NCBI GenBank assembly: GCA_951213105.1
Contig: OX578144.1
Coordinates: forward strand, 78,486,801-78,550,800
Length of the DNA stretch: 64,000 bases
DNA from: Amaurobius ferox
Lineage: Eukaryota > Arthropoda > Arachnida > Araneae > Amaurobiidae
Direction of reading: 5' to 3'
The first letter of the stretch is position 1; every line of letters starts with the position of its first letter. The position numbers and the translations under genes are program-made. The notes under the pieces were generated by a model that saw only the letters and a program-made list of their open reading frames with translations, was not told the origin of the DNA and did no database searches. Of this stretch, positions 10,437 to 22,467 are shown piece by piece.

Positions 10437-11724
10437 CAAGAAAGATCAATCATGTTTAAAGCATTGATTATGAAACACTTTCCAACTTCAATGCAATTTT
10501 ATTTAAACATCTCAAAATGCAATACATTCCTCGGTAATATTTTAAAACTTATCACAATACTACATTAATTTATTATATTTAAAAACTTAAACCTTCATCG
10601 GAAAAAATGAACTTCATTCAAATGATGGCATTGAAATATAAATTGCCTGGTTTAAACAGCTCTAACATGCGATACATTCCTCAGTAATATTTTTAAAATT
10701 ATCATAATACTACGATAATTTATTATATTTGAAACTTCATCGAAAACAACTGAAATTCATTCAAATGACGTCATAGAAAAAATAACACGCCTGGCTCTCT
10801 CTATAAAAGCAGCATTTCATTCATAAACATTTTCCCATTCATTTCATTCATCACAGTACTAAAATAATTTATTTTATTTAAAAACTTAAGACCGTGGAGC
10901 TACAAGTAATTAAACTCTATGCTTAAAACTTCATCGAAAAAAATCGTCCTTCTCTCTGTAAAATCAATGAATATTTCATTCATATCAGCTACGAAGACAC
11001 CATGAGCTAAATAATTTTGCGTTAAAGAAATGCAGCAATTCTTATACAACTCATTCTACATATTTTGCTGTTTACATTTTACATAAGTGAAAAATAGGTT
11101 TCGTTGTAGAAATAATCAAATTTGGATGATCATTTAAACTCAAATATATTGTCATTGCGTTGTTTCAGTATGTAGATGCACAGAATTTAAGCAAAAATAA
11201 AGCGGTTTTAGGACGGATACAACACTCAATATGAATTAAAAAGAACTTTAAATATCACGATTTTGAGACAAGATGGATGCCATATTTCTTTTTGAAGTGG
11301 GTCACGTGATCTTTTTATACCATGGTCACGAGATCGCTTCATATAAGAGGTGTAACTATTATTTTAATTTTTATTTTAAAAACTATTGAATATATTTTGT
11401 TGAAATTTTTTTTATATATTGTATGGAAAAATTTGAATATAACCTAAAATTTTCGAAGCAATTTATGAATTTTAAATCCGCTTACAAAATGTTTGAAAAT
11501 TAGGTCCCATAGGGCTCTATTTCATTTTTTCAACTCGGGGTCAATCCAAAACTAATTCGGTGATATTATTCATTTATATTCCCATAGGTCCTACAGACCG
11601 TCTGAACAACATACTAAAATTTCATTTTGATTAAGTCATTTTTACGGCAGTTATCGTGCTAACGGACAGACAGACAGAATGAACAAAGTCATAAACACTT
11701 TTCAACTTTGTTGTAAAGTGTTAA
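10437..11724 (-). repeat. Repeat family C, copy C1 (1.29 kb)
   Basis: Plus-strand ends are CAAGAAAGATCAATCATG and TTGTAAAGTGTTAA, flanked by A on the left and T on the right with no target duplication. Both ends fold: GATCAATCATGC...GCATTGATT and AACACTTTxCAAC...GTTGxAAAGTGTT. Inside are about four degenerate ~150-bp units built on 'ATTCCTCGGTAATATTTT' and a conserved TATAAAAGCAG at 10802-10812. It has GACAGACAGACAG near the right end and no coding frame. Non-autonomous, probably Helitron-like (inference). Confidence 0.85.
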
Positions 11725-12475
11725 TAAAAAATATCTTGTTAAGATATTCACGTATTGGATATTTCTACGATTCTCCTGGATAACCACAATTCTTACCGAG
11801 AAATTAGTTTGACATTGGAGTATTATTTTCCATTTGATTTTCTCATACATTCATATTTCACTAGGTGCGGTGATCACTTCTGCAGCAATAACTTTTTTTA
11901 AGGAAATGAACGTGCCCGTATAGCCCTGTACGCAGTTTTCTAAATAAGCGTCCGCTACGCGGTCTCGTAGCAGTTAACAATCTTGCGTAAGCTGCCACAT
12001 GACCTTATAGTTAAGCGACCGATATATGCATACGCACTCAGGCACAAAAGCCGCTACACGACCTCGAACAGGTTTTTTTTTTTTTTTTTTTTTTCTTAAT
12101 TTAGATTTTAAAAGATCTGTATTAAAATATATATTATATTTTTAACTTTCGAATATTTTGCGTACATTTGCACCTCACAAGTTTGCACCAAACTAGCGCT
12201 CCTTCAACACATAAGTAATTGTTAAACTTTTTATTTATTTTTTTATTTGAGGTTTTTAGTAAATAATTAAGAATCTATTAATTGTTTAGGATTTTCGAAT
12301 GTTTCGAAATCATGCTCTGAACATTGTCGCACTTTGGTGTGTGTGTGTGTGGTAGGGGGGGGGGGGTTAGCGAGTTTTTAGATTGAGATTTAACGTTTTA
12401 AATCGCGGGGCATGCTTACACTTTACATGGTCATACGGAAAGTAATAGTGTAGTATAAATATTGGTTAGACCTAT
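11725..12475. other. Non-genic stretch with microsatellites
   Basis: Contains a T run near 12070-12094, a (GT)n tract near 12339-12351 and a G run near 12356-12367. The part at 11930-12070 is GC-richer with repeated 'CGCTAC' and 'ACCTCG' words. No gene or family recognised. Confidence 0.4.
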
Positions 12476-13290
12476 TACTTCCCTGCAATACATGGTAATG
12501 TATAGGGAAAGTATTGGAATCATGTCGAAAATCGCAAGTCGAGTTTTTGAAGGATCTACACGTTTCGGGACCTCTAGAATACGAAAAACTATTTTTAGAG
12601 TGACGTCTGTGTGCGTGTATCTGTGAGTCTGTGTAAAGTATGTGAGTCTGTGTAAAGTATCTAACTCAAAACTAATGGACCAAATTTCATATAATTTGGT
12701 AGGTAAGTCACCTGTGTGAGACCCTGGTGTTGATTAGTTTTTGGTACAAATCGGGATAAAGGAACCGGTTTTTTTTTTTTTTTGCAAAATGGCCCGTAAA
12801 AATTGCCTGTATCCACTCTAGCTGAAAAACTAAATGATCAAATTTTACAAAATTTGGTACGCAAGTCACTTGTGGGTTACCCTGGTGCTAATTAGATACG
12901 ATTCGGAAAAAAATAACTTGCCTTTTTTTTGCGAAATGGCCCGCAAATATCGTCAAAATCTAAAATAAAAACTACGTATGCTCAAATATAGCAATTAAAT
13001 GCTTGTTTTATACGCAATGTTTAACGTTGAAAAGAATAAGACCAAGCCCATTACACTAGGACTAGCCGTTCTCGAGATATTTTCAAAGGTGGCGTAGCGA
13101 TAAAACTAACATAAGTCCAGTTACCAAATGAAAACGAAAATTAAATTAAAAGTGTAAATTCAGTGTAATTTAAAAGAATTATGGCTGTTATTTTGCGCAA
13201 TCAAACTCAATATAATGAATTGAGGAAATAAAGAGAACGTGAATATGAATCTGCAGCGAAAGTCATTTGCTGCCCATATTAGATTTTTTT
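12476..13290 (+). repeat. Repeat family A, copy A3
   Basis: Full-length copy: hairpin end (CCCTGCAATACATGG with AGGGAAAGTATT), a short GTGTGxGTGTATCTGTGAG tract, two internal ~130-bp units, then the CTGCAGCGAAAGTCATTTGC terminus. About 815 bp, collinear with A2. No coding capacity. Confidence 0.85.
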
Positions 13291-13656
13291 TTCATAATTA
13301 ATATCAAAATTCAACCTGCATTGAAACATGGCTATAACGAGATTGTCTATAAAAATACACCTGTCCATAATGATATTTTCAGCAGGTCCGACATATTTTT
13401 TATAATGCATATCGAACTTGGCTATCACGATAATTTGTTTTTGAATAAAACTGTATATAACGATTAATTTTATGATTTTCCGACTTTATCCATGTGTTGT
13501 GTCCAAGACTTTTTAAAGCAATTGAGTCTGTGGGGGCCGCAAATTCCCGATGGTGGTTGATCGGTTTTAACTTGGAACTTGTTGATCCATCGTTATAACT
13601 ATTAGGCCAAAAGAATTCTTCGGGCCCGAAGGTATAATCGGGGATGTCTTTCGTAG

Positions 13657-13700
13657 CAGTGAGTGACACAAAAGCAGGGCTGCTCTCGCGTCACTCACTG
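13657..13700. repeat. 11-bp inverted repeat
   Basis: CAGTGAGTGAC at 13657-13667 and GTCACTCACTG at 13690-13700 are exact reverse complements with a 22-base spacer. They lie in a GC-richer patch. Function unknown. Confidence 0.8.
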
Positions 13701-14171
13701 GTCGCATCCTCCTGTCCTTCCGACTGTTTCCCTACTTTGAGCGCGACCCATCCGTAAATTTTTGGTAAAACAACATGTCATACGACAATATAAGAAAGCA
13801 AAAACATCACAATATCCATTCCTCATTAAAAAAAAGAAAGTATAATTTCTTTAACGTAAATCCGTAATTGCGATTCAACCACATATATTAAATGGCGCGT
13901 CTTTTTTCACTTATCACAAGACAATATTCGATAAGATTTTTTAAAAACACCATGTAGCAGCACTAACAGCTACCGCAAAGCATTATGCTGGAAAATCAAT
14001 TAGCACCCCCTCAGGAACTCCGGAGGGACAAAATTATTCATTTCTCATTACACTTAATTTTGAATTCTTCGCGCGCAAGCACGCACGAAGAACACGAAAA
14101 ATGAGCCACACTCTGCTATGGAAATGAAGCGTCGCTTCGAGTAAACCGAAGAGGTAAAGGCGAGGGATGCC

Positions 14172-14185
14172 GTTGCTATGGTTAC
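14172..14185 (+). promoter_or_regulatory. RFX X-box-like motif
   Basis: GTTGCTATGGTTAC reads GTAACC-AT-AGCAAC on the other strand. This fits the X-box pattern GTNRCC-N(0-3)-RGYAAC bound by RFX factors, best known from promoters of ciliary genes. It lies in a GC-richer unique patch. A single motif may occur by chance and no start site is proven. Confidence 0.35.
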
Positions 14186-16302
14186 CAAAGAAGAGCCAAT
14201 TTCGAAAGAGTGCCGTTGTCGAGGGATGCGATTAAAAGAGATGACAAATGGTGTGGGATACATGAAATTACACATCTTATTTTTGTTTAAAAAAAAAAAA
14301 ATTGTGATTTACGAGAAGAAAAATCTTAAGCGGTATGTTTTATATATAATATGTGTATGTGTGTGTGCGATAGTTGTAGAAATCGTCCAGAGACACTTTA
14401 GTTATAAAAATCTACTTTATTACGATGACACTCTTAGCATACAGTTTGTTACATTGGCCGAGCTCTCTATCGGCGACCATCTCGCATGAAATCTCAGTGC
14501 AGTCTGTGTTAGTTCCACACAAGTGCAAGTTATATTTACATTTATGCGCGAGAAGGAATCTGATGATGACATGATGCTGCCATCGCGTTTTCCATGTGGA
14601 GATGTAGGTTTCAAATGAGAAAGTTTACGTAGTGGTTACGATTAGTAACCATATATGGTATTGTAGAGGCAAAGAGGAAGTACGGGCAGACATTGTTAAT
14701 ATTAATAGCGTGGGATTGAATTTAATGTGGTTGCAATAAGCGCGTGACATGAGATAGGAATTTGGAATAAGAATTATGAAAGAAAAGGGTACGTTAATAG
14801 GAGAAGCTTCAAATTTCTGTATCATTTTCCTCCCCTCCGAAAACAAAAGGTTTGGCGAGAAATTTGAAAGCCAGCCAATTTCAGCGTGTGATGCGAGAGA
14901 AGAGTTCTGTGCTAGTTCACGATTTGGCAAAATGCGGCACGCACATTTAATGCCCAAGGCTTTTCAAAAAATAGCATTTCAATATAAAATCAAAGATAAA
15001 AATTACAATAAATATTATAATATAACGCTCTCTTTTCTATAGCCCTGCTTGAAGACCAGGATTTCGGAATTGATATATATATATATTTTTTTATCCAGGG
15101 ATTCCGGGGAAGTGGTAATTCCATTTTACTTCATTTACAGGAAGACATATATGCAAAACTCAGGGAATTAATGTTTTGAATAAGATATGTACATGCATCA
15201 CAAAGCGCACATTAACAAAAGGGATGTTTTCTATTTGATTTTGGAGAAGTAGATAATTTTGGTTTCATTTTTAAATTTTAGTGACTACCAAGAACCTACG
15301 CATGAATGACTCGTTCAAGGAGTAACACGCAGCATAACCGACTTTTTCATAAATGGATGAAAAATGTAATAATACAGACAAAAATCAATAATGGTTGTAA
15401 ACGTAAATGCAAATTTATTATAAATATGCAAATACTTGTCCATACCATGGAGATTATCGAAAGGATTAATCCTTGCATACAGTTGTAGTTATTTACAACG
15501 AAATACGAGGATGTTAAAAAAAAATGGTTCGTTATATTCGATGTTCTTTATAACCGGTTCGCAGAACTGAACCAACTATTAAAAATAAATGGTTCATTAC
15601 AACAAAAAGTTCATTACGTACAATTTCGTTAAAAATCGTAATGACTATATTGTACAATACAAATCAAACAAAATATTTGTGAAAATATCATTTTATTGAC
15701 TACAACAGAGAAAAATCATTAAAGAGAATGAACGGGAAAAGTAAATTAATAACTGTTTATTTCAGTTACGTTGCGACGAGAGCCCTCAACTAATTGCAAA
15801 AATATTCAAAATCGGCTGCCCTTTCGCCAAGGTTTCAGATTTAATGACACGGTCGGTCATGGGAAACAATTCTCAGGATTGAATCACCATAGCAACAACA
15901 TCGGAGATGAGTTTTGGACCAAGAGTGTTCTAAGCTGAAGGTCAAGATACAATTTAAAATGTGCAAATATGCAATATGAAAAATTTTAAATTAGTAGATT
16001 CAGTGGTGAATAACAATTTTCAGGACTCTCCGTTAAAATTTATTTGGGGATCCAGATTTTACTCATTTAATTTAACTGTGATGTCATACATACATACATA
16101 TATAGTTCAATGACGTTATCAAGGAATGAATACTTTATAAAAGGAATTTTTATTTTGCATCTGAAAACTCAGGTTCATTATCTGACTCCAGCGGATGACT
16201 CAAAGAGAGTAATTGCATGTTATCCGCTTTGCGGGTAGCTTTCCGATAGGGTACTTTATTTTTACTTTCCTTATATCTTTACTTTCCTTATGTCTTTATT
16301 TT

Positions 16303-17252
16303 TACTTTCCTTTTATATATAATGTATAAGGAAAGTATTGTGACGGGGTCGAAAATTCGAATTCGAATTTTCGACGGGAGAGCACGTGTCAAGCATCCCT
16401 GATCACGAATCGAACATTTTTGAAGTGATGTATGTCTGTGTGTGTGTGTGTGTGTGTGTATCAGTGAGTCTGTGGAGACCGATAACTGACGAACGAATGG
16501 ACCGATCCGAACGAAATTTGGCACAAAAATTACAATCCGTAAACACTGGTAGCCTATTGTTTTTATACGCAATCGAATGTTCAGAACCCCCCTAAATTTT
16601 CTAGTGAAATTTTGAAAAAATCGTCAAAAAATCAAAACTTCTAAAAGTTACGCAAGTAGACATTTCTTATGTAATTTTTCATTAGAAAACGACATATATT
16701 TTAGTAACATAATAGTTGACATTTAGTTGACATAAATTTTAGTACGCTAACATGAACCGTTCTCGAGATATTGCACATTTTTCAAAAAAATTATCAAAAA
16801 GTCATATAAAATAAAAAAAAATATTTACTATTGAGAAACATGTTCACTTTTCATATGTAATACCATGCAATAAATTGGGTGACATCATTCTCGGGGATCT
16901 AGCTCGTTCCATTCATGAAAAAAGATACTTTGAGTAATACTTTTGTATTTGAACGCCAATTTGAATTTATCTACTGTAAGAATAACTTATTTCTCCGTCC
17001 ATAATGCTTGGCGAGATTTTGGCGACGAATTTGGTGGAATGTCACTTTTTTAAATGTTGCTAAATTAACAGAACACTCGCCAAATGGATAAAAATGACGC
17101 TAAATCAATGAAAATAACGACTAATTGACGAAAATTCAATATTTTGGAGAGAATATAAATATCTACTATAAAAATATTTTTTTTACTGTAAAAGTAGTAA
17201 ATCCATTGCATTATATAAGGAAAGTCATGTGCTGCCCACTTCAGATTTTTTA
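16303..17252 (+). repeat. Repeat family B, copy B1 (full length)
   Basis: About 950 bp. The left hairpin is TACTTTCC...GGAAAGTA, preceded by two extra partial ends, so the TTACTTTCC motif appears three times from 16262. It is followed by GGGGTCGAAAATTCGAATTC, a (TG)n tract (16433-16459), AGTGAGTCTGTGG and AACGAAATTTGGCAC. One block has CGCCAAAT / GACGCTAAATCA words. The right end is AAGTCATGTGCTGCCCACTT plus a T run, nearly the family A terminus. Non-coding. Confidence 0.85.
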
Positions 17253-18640
17253 AGTTATGGTTCAGGTACCCTTTATTTTTTCAAGTTACTACAGGTCTAC
17301 CAGCAAATTTTGTTTTTAATTGCTATATCGTATCACATTTTTTTTTTTTTACAGTAACTGAATAAAAGCGTGATTGAGAACAATAAATAACAACAATAAA
17401 TCGAGAACAATAATAATTGTAAACAATTGTGCATATGTGTTAAATATTTCAAAAATATATTTTAATTTAGTTTAACGTGTAAAAAAAGTTCAGATGTAAT
17501 TCCTGTTTTTTTTTTTTTAAATATGTGTTTTTTGCATGTGTAAAAATTTTTTGTTTTATTGCTAAATTTTATCTAAGAAGAAATTTTATCTATTCAGGGT
17601 CGCAATGCAGAAAAATATACTTCATATATGACCATTATTATGTATAACAAAATAGTTATTGTTTTAAGAAATATATATTTGCCCTTTTCTTAGAAGTGGT
17701 ATTCAGGTATTTTTTTTATTTTTTTTTTTCACTTAACAGTAATGTACAACAAGCTAATTATATATATATATATATATCTTTCAATTTATTTTATTTTTTG
17801 TGGTAACATTTTCCCCTCAGATTCACTGGTGAATAGAATTTTGGAATATAATTCCATTGTGAATCGCGGGTCGGGTCACACGCTTTGGGTTCAGGGTAGA
17901 GGTGTAGGTCGACACTTTTCACTGTGGCGAGTACGGGATGGAACCCGACCCGCGCAGGAATCTACTCCAGACCTCAATGTTTGTTATCCGTTGAATATAA
18001 TTCCTATACATGCATTATGCATTATAGCTGTGCTTTTCTTTAACGTGCAGTATATCACAATTTGTGTAGTATGAAAAGAATTTGTGCAGTATGAAATTGG
18101 AATTTGTGCAGTGTTGCAAACCCATACCACTCGACTGACCCTAGGGTTTGTAAGTTGTTTGAGTGGCCAGTATTTGTGCAGTGTGAAAAAACGGTTGTCA
18201 TTAAAATTTTTTCAGTGTTGCTGTTGAGATTTAGCGGATATTCCTTTCATGATGATTAAATTGGCTTATTTTGATGGATGTAAATGTTTTAAAATTTAAA
18301 ATTAAAAAGTTTGGGTTGAAATACTTTTTTTTTGTAAATTAAACTCTTTTATTTAATGAAAAGTGCTTACGTTTTGTGTGTATAATTAATTTCCAAACAG
18401 TAAAAAAACAAAGCAGTGACATAAACACATATTTGACATTTTCTCATTCTAATTCTTTATGTTTTATACAACTTTGTTTTACTTCCATAAATAAAAAGCA
18501 AATTTTTCGATTAAAATATTTTTGCTGGCATTGAAAATAATTTCAATATTATTTAGGTATAACACTTTATAGCAGTTACGCATTTCAATTAATTTCAATA
18601 TTTGTTCATTATTGAAATACATTTTAGTAATTTAGTTTAT
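17253..18640. other. T-rich non-genic stretch with GC-rich island
   Basis: Long T runs (17338-17350, 17505-17518, 17709-17730) and a short (TA)n at 17760-17776. A GC-rich island at 17866-17953 is bounded by the inverted repeat GCGGGTCGGGT / ACCCGACCCGC. The word ATTTGTGCAGT recurs four times at 18060-18185. The 110-codon frame over the island begins in AT repeat and is not called as a gene. Confidence 0.4.
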
Positions 18641-20336
18641 TACTTTCCTTATATACATAATGTATATTACTTTCCTTAGATACATAGTATAATGTATAAG
18701 GAAATTATTGTGACGGGGTCGAAAATTCGAATTCCAGTTTTCGACGGGAGAGCACGTTACGAGCATCCCTGAACACGAATAATACGTTTTTGAGGTGATG
18801 TATGTGTGTGTGTGTGTCAGTGAGTCTGTGGAGACGATATCTCACGAATGAATCAAGCAATCCGAACAAAATTTGGTACAAAAATCACAATCAGTAAATA
18901 CTGGGAGCCTATTGTTTTCACATGCAATCGAATTTTCAAAACCCTCCTAAATTTTGAAATGAAATTTTAAAAAATCATTAAAAAATTAAAAGATTCAATA
19001 AAGTTACGTAAGTCATCATTTCTTATGTAATTTTTCATTAGAAAACGATTGACATAAACTTTAAAACGGTAGCATGAACCGTTGTAGATATACTGCACAT
19101 TTTTAAAATAAATTTATCAAAAAATCACATAAAATTAAAAAAAAAATATTAACTATTATAAAATCTGTTCACTTTTCATATGTAATATTATGCGATAAAT
19201 TTATTATCATCATTCTCGTAGATCTAGCTCGTTTCATTCACGAGAGAAGACACTTTAGGTAATAAGCTTTGTAATTTGACGCCATTAGTCATTTATATAC
19301 CGTAAGACTAACCTATTTCTTCATAAACAATACTTGGCGAAATTTTGGCGACGAATTTGGCAGAATATCGCCAATTTGGCGAGTTTTTTAAATGTTGCCA
19401 AATTGATAAAAATGTCACCAAATTGATTAAAATGACGCTAAATCAATGAAAATGAAGACTGATGAAAATCCAATATCTTGGAAAGAATAAGAATCTACTA
19501 TAAGAAAATATACTTTGGGTAATAGTTTTGTATTTGGACGCCCTTAGTCGGTTATCTGCTATAAGAATAACCTATTTCTCCGACCATAATGCCTGACGAA
19601 ATTTTAGCGACGAATTTGACGGAATATTGCCAACGTGGCGAGTTTTTGAAATGTCGCCAAATTGATAAGAATTACGCTAAATCAATAAAAATGACAACTA
19701 ATTTATTAAAATTCAATATTTTGAAAAGAATATAAGACTCTACCATATGTCACCGTCTGTAACACTTGACAAAATTCTGGTGACGAATTTTGGCGACTTT
19801 TTTTTTATTTTATCAAACTGACGAAACTGTTGGTAAATTGATAAAAATGTCGCCGAAATGATAAAACTGACGCCAAATAAGATGCAATATTTTGCAAATT
19901 TTTAATTCCGTCATATGATGGGTATACCTTTTATTATATAAGAAATGCTATTCTAAATATCGCCAACTTGGCGATATTTGGCCTTACATTGACGAAAATA
20001 TCGTCAAAATTGCAAAAATGAGGACAAGTTACAATATCGTCAAAGTTGCAAAAATGAGGACAATGAAAATAACGCCTAATTGATGAATTTATTATTAAAA
20101 TATTTAAATATTTGTACTATATTGCTTATTGAGGATGCTATCAATACTGATAATTGTTAATTTAGAGTTGCGTAAAATATAAGCTATTTGGGTAAGAATA
20201 GTTTTGTATGTTGTTATCTCGATGTACAGCTGCAGAAGAAAAAAACGCCCCACCCTCTGTTAATTAGCATCGTTCATCGTAGAGAAAATTGAAAGATAAC
20301 ATTCGATTAGGAATAACATCCTCTACAAATTAATGT

Positions 20337-20483
20337 GTTGTTGTTGAGCCCAGACCGTCCGACCTACCAGAAAGGTGTAAGGTAACCATTTGGACGGCCG
20401 GGAAGTACCACCCAATTTAGACCGGAACCCAGTGGAGGAGGCATCCACAAGGACCGTACCCTCCTTCCCCTACCACCAAACAA
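20337..20483 (-). mobile_element. tRNA-SINE S2, 5'-truncated copy
   Basis: Begins on the plus strand with the reversed (AAC)n tail (GTTGTTGTTG), then CCAGACCGTCCGACC, and stops before the tRNA head. It is flanked by a 12-bp duplication ACAAATTAATGT at 20325-20336 and 20484-20495, typical of LINE-mediated target-primed insertion. It is inserted in the left arm of element I, so it is younger than I. Confidence 0.85.
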
Positions 20484-21381
20484 ACAAATTAATGTTTGTA
20501 AAATTTGCATAAGGGTCTGTCTTCATATATAAACGAGCATAAACTTCGGAATTTAAAATGGCAAAACCCAAGTTTGACGCAATATTTCGAATATAACACA
20601 AAAATTAACCTCGGATATTAAGTTTCAAGTTATTCGGATGAAGCGTTCCCGAATTATGAGTATGTAAAGTTTTGAGCTCCTAATATTAAATTAGTTTCCA
20701 TTCATATCTTCTGTAATAATTATCTGCTCACGCTGATTATCTGTATGACGTTACTACTAAACAACCCAAACACATTTACGTGATTTTTATTTTTGTGGAA
20801 ATAATTGTTTGTATGAAATATCAATTACGAAATCAATAATCGAAAAAATATGAATACAAACCTGGACATGTTTTGATAAAAATTGTTTCACAAAGACTTT
20901 TTATATGTTTATGTAAAATTCCAGGTGTTTCCTCCCTCTAGTTCTTTCGAAATGTTTCAATATTCAGTATCACGATGATTTTAGGGGTCGTATATTAGTT
21001 TAAAAAAATGATTAATTTGGAAAAGTTATATTAATTGTAAGTTAATCTTTATTTAAGAAAACGGGAAATTTTTTTTTACCCAGTTCTAATAAAAACTTTG
21101 TATAAATAGTGTTGTATAGTTGCAACCTAATCAACGTAATTCTGCTACTGTATTGAAGGGTAAAAACTTGTATTGTTCACAGCCTCATGCAATACATGCC
21201 CCGCAGACTTCAAGAGGTGATTGATACTGACGGAGGTTGCACACCGTATTGATAAATAATTTTTAAATTCGTTATCAAGTTCCAACGGAGTTGTTTTGTT
21301 GAGTGATCTGCAGATATTTGTTAGTCTCAATTGTTTTTGAAGCAACATTATAAAATAATATTTGAAATAAACATTTCATTT

Positions 21382-21633
21382 TTCTTTATTTCTTCTTTCT
21401 TTTATTGAACCTGGCACGAATGCCCCATTAGTTTTTAGCAACGCACCCAGTACAGCTTTTTACCCCTAATAATCGTGCCCTGTTTGAGGCTCACATAATC
21501 CTACCCATTACAGACCCACTGCCTTAGTAACACACATACACACAAGACACCACCACATCCAGCCATGAAAATGCTCACCCTCTCATGCAGGAATCGAACC
21601 TGCGACCCTTTGGCTGTGAGGTAAGCCATAATG
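21382..21633 (-). mobile_element. Second SINE family (S3), tRNA-related
   Basis: On the minus strand a B-box GGTTCGATTCC (21590-21600) sits in GTCGCAGGTTCGATTCCTGC, followed by a ~200-bp body and a purine-rich tail of AAAGAAAG-type repeats. The A-box half of the tRNA head is missing or too diverged. The body is unlike S2. No clear target duplication is visible. Confidence 0.6.
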
Positions 21634-21792
21634 GTGAATGTCAAGAGGATAGTTCAATAATTTACAACAGTGCTGTGGTCAATCAAAGAAACATCGTCCT
21701 TCAAATTGCGGTTTTCAATATGGAGATAATCCCCGAAAATTGCACATTCCGGAATATTGAATATCTTCGGATATAAAGATAGAAACGTCGTG

Positions 21793-22310
21793 AAAATTTG
21801 AATTTGGACTAATCTGGGGGGGTCCAGAACTTGTGGGTGACGTCAAAATTAGGTGTTGCCATTGAAAATTTCAAAGTTTGTGCGCGTTTAGATATGAAGA
21901 CGGCTCCTTATGCAAATTTTACGCACATTAATTTGTAGAAGATGTTATTCCTAATCGAATGGTATCTTTCAATTTTCTCTACGATGAACGATGCTCGATT
22001 CATCAGAAAATTCGATTCATCAGAAAATTTGAATTTGGACTAATTAATTGTGCTCGATTCATCAGAAAATTTGAATTTGGACTAATCTGGGGGGTCCAGA
22101 ACTTGTGGGTGACGTCAAAATTAGGTGTTGCCATTGAAAATTTCAAAGTTTGTGCGCGTTTAGATATGAAGACGGCTCCTTATGCAAATTTTACGCACAT
22201 TAATTTGTAGAAGATGTTATTCCTAATCGAATGGTATCTTTCAATTTTCTCTACAATGAACGATGCTCGATTCATCAGAACGATGCTCGATTCAACAGAG
22301 GGTGGGGCGT
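21793..22310 (+). repeat. 272-bp direct duplication in element I
   Basis: GGTCCAGAACTTGTGGGTGA at 21821 recurs at 22093, and the following ~200 bp (AAGACGGCTCCTTATGCAAA; CTAATCGAATGGTATC) is almost identical. At the junction the short word CTCGATTCATCAGAAAA is repeated several times. The duplication is recent and confined to the right arm of I. Confidence 0.9.
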
Positions 22311-22467
22311 TTTTTTCCCCGCAGCTGTACAATTTATCGCGCAAAATGTACAATTTAACGTTACAAACACTGTGCCGTGGATCTTTTCATCACTTTTTCC
22401 CCGTTAAAGAAGCAAATTCATTGCATTATATAAGGAAAGTCATGTGCTGCCCATATCAGATTTTTTT

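Larger units (their letters stand above)
13291..16302. other. Mostly unique region, unresolved coding signal
   Basis: Low repeat content and patches of higher GC (13480-13780, 14050-14280, 14450-14640, 14780-14960). Open frames on both strands at 13400-13669, 14420-14614, 14625-14957 and 14776-15042 lack recognised domains, and several lack an in-frame ATG, so none is called. An 11-bp perfect inverted repeat (CAGTGAGTGAC/GTCACTCACTG) sits at 13657-13700. The part at 15510-15640 has repeated 'GGTTCATTAC' words. Confidence 0.4.
20223..22331. mobile_element. Long-TIR element I (2.1 kb), inside B2
   Basis: The ends TGTACAGCTGC and GCAGCTGTACA are exact inverted copies. The inverted similarity runs ~260 bp inward (ACGCCCCACCCTCTGTT; 'TAGAGAAAATTGAAAGATA'; 'TTATGCAAATTTTAC' in the right arm) once the SINE in the left arm is removed. 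The interior holds a second SINE and no transposase. The right arm carries a 272-bp direct duplication. No clear target duplication is seen. A foldback or long-TIR MITE of unknown superfamily. Confidence 0.75.
18641..22467 (+). repeat. Repeat family B, copy B2, expanded and interrupted
   Basis: The left end at 18641 (TACTTTCCTT, duplicated at 18668) and GGGGTCGAAAATTCGAATTC match B1. The right end at 22415-22467 (TTGCATTATATAAGGAAAGT, then TGTGCTGCCCATATCAG) matches the B1 terminus. The copy is four times longer than B1. At 19225-20130 the unit with GGCGACGAATTTGG and CGCCAAATTGATAAAAATG is repeated about three to four times, and the long-TIR element I sits at 20223-22331. Confidence 0.8.

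Noticed and set aside
13400..13669. 89-codon minus-strand frame with fairly coding-like peptide
   Set aside because: No in-frame ATG (begins at GTG) and no convincing splice acceptor. Left as unresolved in the region note.
14178..14489. 103-codon plus-strand frame
   Set aside because: Crosses a poly(A) run and a (TG)n tract that give Lys and Cys-Val repeats. Only the first ~30 codons look plausible.
14625..15042. Two overlapping frames of ~90-110 codons on opposite strands
   Set aside because: At most one could be real, and neither has a recognised domain or clear splice border.
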